Assembly (NCBI GenBank): GCA_030916885.1
Contig: JAUPVT010000038.1
Coordinates: 1 to 33,578 of the forward strand
Direction of reading: 5' to 3'
From: Chlamydiota bacterium
GTDB taxonomy: Bacteria; Chlamydiota; Chlamydiia; Chlamydiales; Rhabdochlamydiaceae
Length of the DNA: 33,578 nucleotides
Shown here: one piece after another, positions 16,170 through 23,655 of the stretch
How positions within the stretch are numbered: position 1 is the first letter of the stretch
Layout of the letters: the number at the start of each line of letters is the position of its first letter
Made by a program: the position numbers and the translations under genes
Notes under the pieces: generated by a model
Databases searched by the model: none
What the model saw: only the letters and a program-made list of their open reading frames with translations
Told to the model about the DNA's origin: nothing

Positions 16170-16820
16170 ATGAAAAAATACTTTCTTACAGGCCTTGTTA
16201 TCTTACTTCCTCTTGCTGTAACTATTGCTGTTTTACTATTTTTAATCAATTTTCTCACACAGCCTTTCATTGGGTTGGTCTCTGCTGTTTTATCGAAAAT
16301 GAACTTATTGAATCGAAATTTTCTTTTTCTATCCTCAGAGCACCTTGTCCGCTATACTAGCCAAATCGTCATTCTCATCCTATTATTCATTATTACTGTT
16401 TTACTAGGGGCAATTACTCGTTGGTTTGTGATTAATTCACTATTTCGACTAGGAGATAAAATCATTCATCGAATTCCCATTGTAAACACCGTATATAAAA
16501 CCACTCAGGATATTATTAAAACGCTTTTTTCTAAGGATAAGAACTCTTTTAAACAAGTTGTGATGGTTCCCTTTCCCAGAGAGGGCGTGTATGTAATTGG
16601 GCTTGTTTCTCGAGATTCTCCTGAAGTGTGCTCTCATTCCGTAAATAATGATCTAGTTTCTGTGTTGATTCCAACTACACCCAATCCCACAACGGGATTT
16701 CTTCTGATGTATCCTCGAGAACAACTTCTATGTATTGACATGCGACCAGAGGACGCTATTAAATATATTGTTTCCTGTGGTGTTATTGTTCCACCTGCGA
16801 AACCAAGTACTCCTTTATGA
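16170..16820 (+). CDS. DUF502 family membrane protein, first of a tandem pair
   Basis: A 216-aa protein starting MKKYFLTGLVILLPL, the standard DUF502 opening. It has two membrane helices (about 4-30 and 66-88), then the RIPIVNTVYKTTQDI motif, VVMVPFPREGVYVIGLVS, and the VLIPTTPNPTTGF motif. DUF502 proteins are inner-membrane proteins of unknown role, some studied in plants (COV family). AGAGGA precedes the ATG at suitable spacing. Its last codons overlap the second copy. Confidence 0.9.
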   Translation: MKKYFLTGLVILLPLAVTIAVLLFLINFLTQPFIGLVSAVLSKMNLLNRNFLFLSSEHLVRYTSQIVILILLFIITVLLGAITRWFVINSLFRLGDKIIHRIPIVNTVYKTTQDIIKTLFSKDKNSFKQVVMVPFPREGVYVIGLVSRDSPEVCSHSVNNDLVSVLIPTTPNPTTGFLLMYPREQLLCIDMRPEDAIKYIVSCGVIVPPAKPSTPL

Positions 16821-17458
16821 GAAAATATTTTTTTGCAGGATTCATTGCTCTTTTACCCCTTGTGTTAACCTGCATCATTGTTATTTGGTTGGTAGAGCTA
16901 GTTACTACTCCTCTCACTGGAGTTATTCAAGATATTTTAATGCATCATTCACAAACGCCTTTTTTCTCTTTAGCTAATCATGAAGTGCTTGTCAAATTTT
17001 TAAGTCGTGTATTTGCCTTAGCTTTCTGGGTTACTGTCATTTTCATTCTCGGCTTTTTCAGCAGGAAATTTTTCCTCCGCTCATTTTTACATCTTACCGA
17101 TCGTCTTTTCTATCGCCTGCCTTTTGTGAAAAAAATTTATAAAATCAGCCACGAGTTAACAAAAGTAGTCTTTTCTGGGAAAGAAAAGACATTTAAACAA
17201 ACAGTACTTGTCCCTTTTCCGCACAAAGACGCATTCGTTCTTGGTTTTGTAACTAGTGAGGCTTTACCAGAAATCTTTACTAAACTAGTTTCTTCTATAG
17301 AAGTCGCCGTATTTGTTCCTACAGCTCCCCATCCTATGTCTGGCTTTATCCTTTTAACACCCAAATCTTTAAGCTGCCCTATTGATGTGTCGATAGAGGA
17401 TGCTTTTAAATTCTTAATCTCCTGTGGCGTCGTTTACCCTATGCAAAAAAATCCTTAA
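16817..17458 (+). CDS. DUF502 family membrane protein, second of a tandem pair
   Basis: A 213-aa paralogue of the preceding gene. MRKYFFAGFIALLPL opens it, with helices about 4-30 and 65-88, RLPFVKKIYKISHE, VLVPFPHKDAFVLGFV and FVPTAPHPMSGF. The copies are clearly diverged in sequence but keep all motifs in the same order, so the duplication is old and both are probably functional. The ATGA overlap implies coupled synthesis, consistent with a heteromeric complex. It ends 39 nt from the convergent repeat-protein gene, with no hairpin in the gap. Confidence 0.9.
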   Translation: MRKYFFAGFIALLPLVLTCIIVIWLVELVTTPLTGVIQDILMHHSQTPFFSLANHEVLVKFLSRVFALAFWVTVIFILGFFSRKFFLRSFLHLTDRLFYRLPFVKKIYKISHELTKVVFSGKEKTFKQTVLVPFPHKDAFVLGFVTSEALPEIFTKLVSSIEVAVFVPTAPHPMSGFILLTPKSLSCPIDVSIEDAFKFLISCGVVYPMQKNP

Positions 17459-17497
17459 AACATAACGTTTTCTGTGCTATTTGCCACTTGCATCTTC

Positions 17498-20400
17498 TCA
17501 AGACAGGATTACTTTTTTTGCCATATGTATGCTAAATGCGCCCTTTGTTTTTCCTCCAGAAGCATCTGCATACTCATAAGGAGAACAACTTCCTAATGAC
17601 TTAAGTGTGAATTTTTCAAGACTAAGATTATCTCGTGTATTACAAGTGAAAAGTTCAAGATCTAATTCTCTTGCGCGGATTTCTGCTAGTTTATTAAGTA
17701 ACTCTACATATTTACAAGAACTAGGATAGATTCGCTCTTGAAAAAGCACTACCTGGTCATCTTTCAATAAAAGACGAAAAATACAACGAGCTAAAATTTT
17801 TCCTGTTATAGGATCTTTAACACAAAGAATTCGATTTTTACCATCTAAAACATAAGCCATAAGGCATACATTTAGAATAGGGTCCCCATCAATTCTTTGG
17901 CAACTTCCTAATACTTCTGTTCCTGAAAGAAAAAGATCTTGCCAATGATCTGAATCAACCACAAGAACGTTTTTTTTCTTATTGGTTTCTGTTAAGTTCA
18001 TATACAAAGAATCAATATCATTTTTGAATTCGTTTTGATCTATCAATGGAGATAGCTCTTTAAGAATAGTTAACTTTTCAGTAATATCTACTGATGTATT
18101 ACATAATATTTCAAATAAGCGCATAATCTGTTGATCAGTTTTTTTCATGTTCTCAATAGAATATGGTTTTCCTTCAAGATATTGAGCTAATTCTAGAGGA
18201 ACTTTCGGTAAGTGATTATCTGTAAGAATTTTTTCCTTCAAGAAAGCCAAAAAATTCATAGACTTGTGTTTTTCTTCTCTTGGTTTGATTTCTATCGCTT
18301 CTTGTGTGATTTGCCAAGCTTGGAATATTTCAGGAAAGTCTTTATGAATCTTTTGTAAATGAGGGTTATTTTCTATTTCATACCGCCCTTCCTTCAATGA
18401 GTCTTTAAGAATATGTGTTACTAATCGTTGAAGCTCTTGAGTAACTCTAGTTTCTCTACAACTTTTTATATTACCAGCATATTTCACAAGCGCTAATGGA
18501 ACACGTGATTTTTCTTCTATTGTTAAATACTTTTCATAAAAATTATCTTCAAATGCATCCAATAAAAGAATAGACTTTAATTCCCTCTCGAACAACAAAA
18601 TGAATGAGCTAAAAGGATCATCGTCCTTTAACTCGCTAAGAATGGGATCAAGCAGATTCATGCTAGCAAGAATATACAATGTATCTAAAGATTTTTTACA
18701 ATGTTTCTTCCAATTTTTTCCCTGATCTATAGGCAAATCCGTTCGTAAGAACTGATTAAGAAGGTGGATTTTTTGCTCTAAGGAAATAGTAGAAAGGTGA
18801 GATAGAGCAATCAGAGCTTGCAGTAGATTGGATAAAAATCCTTCAGAAGATCGAAAACTCTCTCTTATTTGCTTTTTTTTAAGGAAATCTGTGATTTTTT
18901 CAAGTTTTTTTTTATCAAGAGATCTTAAAGGACTAGAGGACTCTATCATCCACTCACTTACAAGTATCATAGGTAAAATGAGATGCACAAGAGGTTGCCC
19001 TTGGGACGATAAAATAAGTTTTTCATATCTAGGAAAGTACTGCTCTTTTTGAAAATTTTCTGCAAGAGACCACATCAAAAAGCAAGAATTTTTTCGATGG
19101 CGATATTCTAACGCCCTGATGAAGTATTTTTGCTGTTCTTCGGTAAGTGACCTATTAGAATCTATGCACTTTTCTGATACAAGAGAAAAATATAACAAGG
19201 CTTTTTGCTTCTTTTTTTGTAATTTTTCCAACTTCTGAGAATCCTGTTCTAGAGAAATCTTTTTTTCTATTTCAGTAATAAAAAGTTGCATGGATGGATT
19301 TTTATTACATTCCATATAACTATATTCATCAATAAAGTGTTGCATGGATGGATTTTTATTACATTCCATATAACAGGCATAAAGAAGTCGGATCTTTTTT
19401 AAATTTGCTTGAGAAAAACCACAACGAGATAAATGATGCCAAAAATTCTTAGCTAAGTTATTTGCAATAGATCCTTTAATAGCCAACTTGACAACCTGCA
19501 TTAAATCTTCCTGTTCTGTAATTTCATAGTTTTCAATATATTGAGAAGTTCCTTCTCCATTCTGCTGTGCAGCAGTCTTTGCTACCTCAATGCGACCTTT
19601 TTCGCTTGCAATTTCATAGTTTTTAATATATCTAGAAACTTGCCATCCATTTTCCCGAGCTGCCAGTTTTGCTATCTTAATGCGCTCTTCTTCATTTAGA
19701 ACCCCATAGTTTTTAATATATTCAGAGGTTCCCCTTCCATCATACTGAGCAGAAATCTTTGCTACCTCAATGAGGTCTTGTTGGTTTGTGATTCCATAAT
19801 TCTCAATATATTTAGAAGTTTTCCTTCCATCACGCTGAGCAGAAATCTTTGCTACCTCAATGAGATCTTGTTGGTTTGTGATTCCATAGTTTTTAATATA
19901 GGCAGATACTCCCTCTCCATCATACCAAACAAGATCTCCTGCTCTATTATAGAGAGCAACAAATCCCTCACCATCATAGCGAGCAGCTATCTTAGCTATT
20001 TGAATGAGCTCTTGTTGGTTTGTGATTCCATAGTTTTTAATATGTTGAGAAGTTCCTTCTCCATCGTATCGAGCAGCAGTCTTAGCTATTTGAATGAGCT
20101 CTTGTTGGGATGTGATTCCATAGTTTTTAATATATAGAGAAGTTCCTTCTCCATCGTATCGAGCAGCAGTCTTTGCTACCTCAATGCGGCCTTTTTCGCT
20201 TGCAATTTCATAGTTTTTAATATGTTGAGAGGTTTCTCGTCCATAATAGCGAGAAGCAGTCTTTGCTATTTCAATAAGATCTTGTTGGGATGTGATTCCA
20301 TAGTTTTTAATATATAGAGAAGTTCCTTCTCCATTCTGCTGCACAGCAATCTTTGCTACCTCAATGCGGCCTTTTTCGCTTGCAATTTCATAGTTTTTAA

Positions 20401-21001
20401 TATATCTAGAAACTTGCCATCCATTTTCCCGAGCAGCAGTCTTCGCAATCTCAACGAGATCTTTCTCTCTTGTGATTCCATAATTCTTAATATACTCAGA
20501 AGTCCCTTTTGCACTTGAGCAGGCAGCAGTCTTTGCAATCTCAACGAGATCATCTTCAGCTGTGACTCGATAATTCTTAATGAATTTAGAAGTTCCTCCT
20601 CCATCATAGCGAGCGGTCCTCTGTGCTGCATTCACTAGTGCTTTTGGGTCTTTTTTATTTTTAGAAAATTCTTGATCTATTCGAATGATTAATGACCTCT
20701 CTTGATCAGACAGATCTATAGGCTCTATGTAATAGATTACTATTTTTTTTTCAAAAATAAGCCCAGGCAAAGAAAACAAGAAAGGGAAATCTAAAAAAGC
20801 AAAGCTTACTAAAGTCCTTGAAAAAAAATGGGAAAATCTTTGTAAAAGAGGAAGCTGTTCTTTTGAAACTACTTGATATAAATGCCCTTTATATTGAGAA
20901 CTTAACAGATCTCCTCTCTTCGTTACCACTCTACCTTTACTTTTAAAAGTATTAATTTTTGTCTGTTTATCAGAAGTAGGAATTATTTTAAATAATTTCA
21001 T
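17498..21001 (-). CDS. Large 30-residue-repeat protein with conserved chlamydial-type C-terminal domain
   Basis: A 1167-aa protein, not a family I can name. In order: a basic N-terminus; a hydrophobic segment (about 60-92); about 12 tandem 30-aa repeats (123-500, consensus IEIAKTAARYDGEGTSxYIKNYGITxQQxL); a helical middle (about 510-1010) with an 18-aa duplication (YMECNKNPSM twice); and a C-terminal domain (about 1012-1120) with DLFLSGTEVLGSCQ (C1034), DGDPILN, AYVLDGKNR, KILAR and ERIYP, then SPYEYADASGG near the end. From memory, similar C-termini occur in other large environmental-chlamydial proteins. The repeats probably form helical hairpins in a solenoid. A good AAAAAGG lies 6 nt before the ATG. 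It shares its repeat with the 464-aa gene at 23656-25050. A host-directed effector is plausible but unproven. Confidence 0.8.
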   Translation of the reverse strand: MKLFKIIPTSDKQTKINTFKSKGRVVTKRGDLLSSQYKGHLYQVVSKEQLPLLQRFSHFFSRTLVSFAFLDFPFLFSLPGLIFEKKIVIYYIEPIDLSDQERSLIIRIDQEFSKNKKDPKALVNAAQRTARYDGGGTSKFIKNYRVTAEDDLVEIAKTAACSSAKGTSEYIKNYGITREKDLVEIAKTAARENGWQVSRYIKNYEIASEKGRIEVAKIAVQQNGEGTSLYIKNYGITSQQDLIEIAKTASRYYGRETSQHIKNYEIASEKGRIEVAKTAARYDGEGTSLYIKNYGITSQQELIQIAKTAARYDGEGTSQHIKNYGITNQQELIQIAKIAARYDGEGFVALYNRAGDLVWYDGEGVSAYIKNYGITNQQDLIEVAKISAQRDGRKTSKYIENYGITNQQDLIEVAKISAQYDGRGTSEYIKNYGVLNEEERIKIAKLAARENGWQVSRYIKNYEIASEKGRIEVAKTAAQQNGEGTSQYIENYEITEQEDLMQVVKLAIKGSIANNLAKNFWHHLSRCGFSQANLKKIRLLYACYMECNKNPSMQHFIDEYSYMECNKNPSMQLFITEIEKKISLEQDSQKLEKLQKKKQKALLYFSLVSEKCIDSNRSLTEEQQKYFIRALEYRHRKNSCFLMWSLAENFQKEQYFPRYEKLILSSQGQPLVHLILPMILVSEWMIESSSPLRSLDKKKLEKITDFLKKKQIRESFRSSEGFLSNLLQALIALSHLSTISLEQKIHLLNQFLRTDLPIDQGKNWKKHCKKSLDTLYILASMNLLDPILSELKDDDPFSSFILLFERELKSILLLDAFEDNFYEKYLTIEEKSRVPLALVKYAGNIKSCRETRVTQELQRLVTHILKDSLKEGRYEIENNPHLQKIHKDFPEIFQAWQITQEAIEIKPREEKHKSMNFLAFLKEKILTDNHLPKVPLELAQYLEGKPYSIENMKKTDQQIMRLFEILCNTSVDITEKLTILKELSPLIDQNEFKNDIDSLYMNLTETNKKKNVLVVDSDHWQDLFLSGTEVLGSCQRIDGDPILNVCLMAYVLDGKNRILCVKDPITGKILARCIFRLLLKDDQVVLFQERIYPSSCKYVELLNKLAEIRARELDLELFTCNTRDNLSLEKFTLKSLGSCSPYEYADASGGKTKGAFSIHMAKKVILS
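19285..19374 (-). repeat. 54-bp in-frame tandem duplication inside the large repeat protein
   Basis: An exact 36-nt sequence occurs at 19285-19320 and again at 19339-19374, period 54. It encodes YMECNKNPSMQ twice. The perfect DNA identity suggests a recent event. It is separate from the 90-bp repeats. Confidence 0.9.
19502..20635 (-). repeat. Twelve tandem 90-bp (30-aa) coding repeats
   Basis: The units run from residue 123 to 500 of the large protein, all 30 aa except unit 8, which carries an extra 18 aa. Invariant or near-invariant positions are A-K at the start, Y-D-G-E-G in the middle and Y-I-K-N-Y before the end. Two end types alternate: NYGITxQQxL and NYEIASEKGR. A thirteenth, decayed unit begins MQVVKLA. 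There are no non-coding spacers. Confidence 0.95.
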
Positions 21002-21059
21002 TAAAAACCTTTTTCTAAGTTTGGTTTTGACTGACTAACATATTTTTTAAGAGAAATAG

Positions 21060-21089
21060 ATTATATGAAATGATAATATTTTCTGACTA
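21060..21089 (-). promoter_or_regulatory. Candidate promoter of the large repeat-protein gene
   Basis: On the minus strand TAGTCA (21089-21084, 4/6) and a perfect TATAAT (21065-21060) are 18 nt apart. Transcription would begin near 21053, giving a leader of about 50 nt. Confidence 0.48.
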
Positions 21090-21245
21090 AGAATCAAATC
21101 AATTCTAAAAATTTTCTTTATAATTTTATTATCTAAGTATCTAAAGGTTTATTCTTAAGAGAGATTCGTCTAATACACCAGTTATGGGATAAAATAGAGG
21201 TAATCGATGAGAGAACTTCTATTTTTCTTTCTATAAACTGAAGAC

Positions 21246-21274
21246 TTGCTATTTTAGTCAAAAATTCATACAAT
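21246..21274 (+). promoter_or_regulatory. Likely housekeeping promoter of the small-protein/ybeY/corC operon
   Basis: TTGCTA (21246-21251), an exact 17-nt spacer and TACAAT (21269-21274, 5/6). The predicted start is near 21281; AGGAG at 21298-21302 and the ATG at 21311 follow at normal distances. Confidence 0.62.
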
Positions 21275-21310
21275 TTCTCATCATAGAAAAGATACTTAGG
21301 AGCTTATGTT

Positions 21311-21484
21311 ATGGTCCGTTTAAGCAAACAAGAAAGAATTCGCAATATATCCCCTCGTCGTCCTCGCCTCCCTTCGACTAAAACAGGCCCCAAAAAGGAT
21401 AATCTTTCTCAAGGATTTAAGGTGCATGTAAATGCAATTGATACAGAGTTAGCCCAAAGAGCTTTTATTCCTAAAATCAAATAA
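21311..21484 (+). CDS. Small basic hypothetical protein, 57 aa
   Basis: MVRLSKQERIRNISPRRPRL begins a 57-aa, strongly basic protein ending with AFIPKIK. AGGAG lies 8 nt before the ATG and a good promoter lies upstream, so it is very likely expressed. I know of no function. It stands first in an operon with another small basic protein, ybeY and a CBS protein; I recall tiny ORFs in a similar position in Chlamydia, which would mark it as a conserved lineage gene. Size and charge suggest a nucleic-acid- or ribosome-associated protein, an inference only. Confidence 0.8.
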   Translation: MVRLSKQERIRNISPRRPRLPSTKTGPKKDNLSQGFKVHVNAIDTELAQRAFIPKIK

Positions 21485-21505
21485 TTTAAAAAGGCAAAAA
21501 GAATT

Positions 21506-21667
21506 ATGTCTAGACACCCAAGTTATGGAAAATCGAGCAAATCCGCTAAAAAGCGCAATGTCCTTAAAAGATTTGAAAGGGTTGACGTTTTGCGTCGTCT
21601 TGGTAAATGGAAAGATGGTGAAAATGTAAAAGTAACTAACTTACCCAAAACACCTAATTCTTTCTAG
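21506..21667 (+). CDS. Small basic protein of the Chlamydiae/Verrucomicrobia type
   Basis: A 53-aa protein, MSRHPSYGKSSKSAKKRNVL followed by KRFERVDVLRRLGKWKDG and VTNLPKTP. I recognise the pattern of a conserved small basic protein family restricted to Chlamydiae and Verrucomicrobia (a TIGRFAM model of 'small basic protein' type); the family name is from memory. It is highly conserved for its size, and a ribosome association has been suggested by its basic character. The start is 21 nt after the previous stop, with AAAAAGG 11 nt upstream. Its stop is only 2 nt before the ybeY start. Confidence 0.88.
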   Translation: MSRHPSYGKSSKSAKKRNVLKRFERVDVLRRLGKWKDGENVKVTNLPKTPNSF

Positions 21668-21669
21668 TT

Positions 21670-22122
21670 TTGCTAATAAAACTTTTAAATTCTCAAAAAG
21701 ACCTTCGCTTTTCTAAGATAAAAATGAAAAAGGTGGTCTTTTTTTTATTTGAATTTCTGCAAATCACAACGGATGAGGTAAGCATTCAATTTGTTTCTGA
21801 AAAAAGAATTTCTCAGCTACATTCCCTTTTTTTCCAAGATCCCACTCCAACAGACTGTATTACTTTTCCGATAGATTCTACATGCGAATCCAATAGATAT
21901 CATCTTTTAGGTGAAATATTTATTTGCCCCAAAATTGCTAAGCAGTATGCTGAAAAGCATCATATAAATCCTTTTGAAGAACTATGTCGCTATGTAGTTC
22001 ACGGTATTTTACATTTAATTGGTTTTGAAGATGAGAACCTAAACTCAAGAGTTCAAATGAAAAGAAAAGAAAATACTTGTCTAAGACACTTGAGACAAAG
22101 CGGGTTACTTGAACCAAATTAA
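21670..22122 (+). CDS. ybeY: Endoribonuclease YbeY (rRNA maturation factor)
   Basis: YbeY is a zinc-dependent RNase needed for 16S rRNA 3'-end maturation and 70S quality control. The 150-aa protein has DPTPTDCITFPID (56-69), GEIFICP (81-87) and the metal motif HGILHLIGFED. The usual pattern is H-x3-H-x5-H; here it reads H111, H115 and D121, so the third ligand is Asp. The start appears to be TTG, because the segment right after it (LIKLLNSQKDL) matches the family N-terminus and no ATG lies between the preceding stop and this segment. There is no Shine-Dalgarno; translation is probably coupled to the small basic gene 2 nt upstream. Confidence 0.9.
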   Translation: MLIKLLNSQKDLRFSKIKMKKVVFFLFEFLQITTDEVSIQFVSEKRISQLHSLFFQDPTPTDCITFPIDSTCESNRYHLLGEIFICPKIAKQYAEKHHINPFEELCRYVVHGILHLIGFEDENLNSRVQMKRKENTCLRHLRQSGLLEPN

Positions 22123-22126
22123 AGGA
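22121..22126 (+). promoter_or_regulatory. Ribosome-binding site supporting the TTG start of the CorC-like gene
   Basis: AAAGGA overlaps the ybeY stop and sits 8 nt before the TTG at 22135. No ATG occurs near the start of the conserved membrane region. Confidence 0.7.
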
Positions 22127-22134
22127 ACGCTATT

Positions 22135-23451
22135 TTGATCACTTTTTACGGTGTAATCACTTTTTTATTCTTAATTGGATCTAGTGCTTTAACAGCTATT
22201 TCTGTTGCTCTGCAACAAATGGGAAAGCTACAAGTAGAAGATTATTTGAAACAAAAGCACCTCCCGCTATTTTTTCGTTATTTTCTCCAGGTCTTTTTTG
22301 GCAAACAAAAATGGGAAGGGGTTCTTTTTTCTTTGAGCTTTACAAAGCACCTTCTACGCATTGGATTTGTTTTAACAGCTTTTTTCCTTCTGATAAAACA
22401 AAAAATGTTTTACAAAAATTTATCTAGAGAAATGATTTATGATCAAAAAGCGATTATTTTTATTGTCTGTACAATTATTCTTACTTCACTGACAACAGAT
22501 TGCCTTTTTAGTCTATTTGGCCGCTTTAAACCAAAAAAGACCTTATCCATCTTGGCAGCACCCTGTTCTCTGATTTTATCTCTCTGCATTCCTTTAACAG
22601 CTCCCTTTTTTAGATTGATACAATTACTCTCTGTCAAGTTCTCTCAAGATAAAAAAAGCCCCCTTGGCTTTCGGCTTAAAGATAAGATCCATGAACTATT
22701 GCAAGAAACAGAACTAGGAGCTTACTTAGATGCAAATGAACAAAAATTCATTGGATCTATAGTATCCTTTAAAGAAAGGATTGTCAGAGAAGTTATGGTT
22801 CCTAGAGTCAATCTAGTAAGCTTACCCTCAACAACCTCTTTAATAGAAGCGGCTAAAGTTTTTCTTGCAGAAAACTTTAGCCGCATCCCTATTTACAAAG
22901 ACACTGTTGACAATATGATTGGAGTTCTGCTCTATAAAGACATTCTAAAAGTACATATCGAATATCAAAACGATACTAAGCTGCTCTCTTCCTCTATCGA
23001 AAAAATCATCAAGCCTGTTCTCTATACGCCAGAAACCAAAAAAATTGCTTATTTATTGCAAGAGTTTCGCAGTAAACAAATCCATCTTGCCGTTGTAGTG
23101 GATGAATGGGGAGGAACAGAAGGGATTGTAACTATTGAAGATATTTTAGAAGAGCTAGTAGGAGAAATTGCTGATGAATACGATGTAGGCACAGAAAGTC
23201 TCTACACTGCACTACCCAATGCAGAGGGATGGATTATCAGCGCTAAGATGTCTATTATCGATATTGAAGCAGAATTAGGCATGCGCATACCTCAAAGTCC
23301 CGAGTATGATACCATTGGAGGTTTTGTAGTTCATCGAGCAGGTGCTATACCTTCCAAAGGCTGGCGTTTACATCAAGATAACTTCGATTTAGAGATTTTA
23401 AGTTCCACTGAGCGTTCTATTGAGAAAATCAAAATTACTCATTGTTCTTAA
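22135..23451 (+). CDS. CBS-domain/CorC_HlyC membrane protein (TlyC/HlyC family)
   Basis: A 438-aa protein with an N-terminal membrane region of about four helices (1-25, 62-88, 105-125, 135-160; CNNM/DUF21-like but diverged). It is followed by REVMVPRVNLVSL and a CBS pair (about 219-275 and 285-345, with VVDEWGGTEGIVTIEDILEELVGEI) and a CorC_HlyC domain (about 355-436, YDTIGGFVV). Relatives are linked to magnesium/cobalt efflux; older annotations call them haemolysins. The signature segments are complete. It follows ybeY as in other bacteria, where ybeY and corC are often adjacent. The start is TTG with AAAGGA upstream. Confidence 0.9.
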   Translation: MITFYGVITFLFLIGSSALTAISVALQQMGKLQVEDYLKQKHLPLFFRYFLQVFFGKQKWEGVLFSLSFTKHLLRIGFVLTAFFLLIKQKMFYKNLSREMIYDQKAIIFIVCTIILTSLTTDCLFSLFGRFKPKKTLSILAAPCSLILSLCIPLTAPFFRLIQLLSVKFSQDKKSPLGFRLKDKIHELLQETELGAYLDANEQKFIGSIVSFKERIVREVMVPRVNLVSLPSTTSLIEAAKVFLAENFSRIPIYKDTVDNMIGVLLYKDILKVHIEYQNDTKLLSSSIEKIIKPVLYTPETKKIAYLLQEFRSKQIHLAVVVDEWGGTEGIVTIEDILEELVGEIADEYDVGTESLYTALPNAEGWIISAKMSIIDIEAELGMRIPQSPEYDTIGGFVVHRAGAIPSKGWRLHQDNFDLEILSSTERSIEKIKITHCS

Positions 23452-23655
23452 GCTAGAATGCAATAGGTTTTGAAGGACACTATTTTGTATTAGAGTGATT
23501 ATTAGTTGGATAAATCAATATAAAAACCCTTTATTTAATAGATCTCTTTTGTGTTTAAATAAAAATTTTTATAATACTAAATTCTAGTAATGTGATTTTT
23601 TCATTTTATAAAGAAATATAGAAAAAATTAATTATAGCATTATGGTAAATATTAT

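Larger units (their letters stand above)
21002..21310. other. 309-nt divergent intergenic region
   Basis: It separates the minus-strand repeat-protein gene from the plus-strand small-protein/ybeY operon and contains a promoter for each. Between about 21090 and 21245 I see only AT-rich sequence, with no ORF, RNA gene or clear hairpin. Confidence 0.5.

Noticed and set aside
19778-20137. Plus-strand 119-codon open frame over the repeat array
   Set aside because: It is the antisense shadow of the 90-bp repeats: a period divisible by three keeps all frames open together. It has no supporting start signals.
19502-20635. Regular 90-bp repeats that could suggest a CRISPR-like array
   Set aside because: The repeats are contiguous, in frame and coding throughout, with no spacers and no cas genes.
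23561-23580. Palindromic A/T tract between the corC-like and 464-aa genes as a terminator
   Set aside because: Contains only A/T pairs and would not form a stable stem; the convergent 204-nt gap has no better hairpin.
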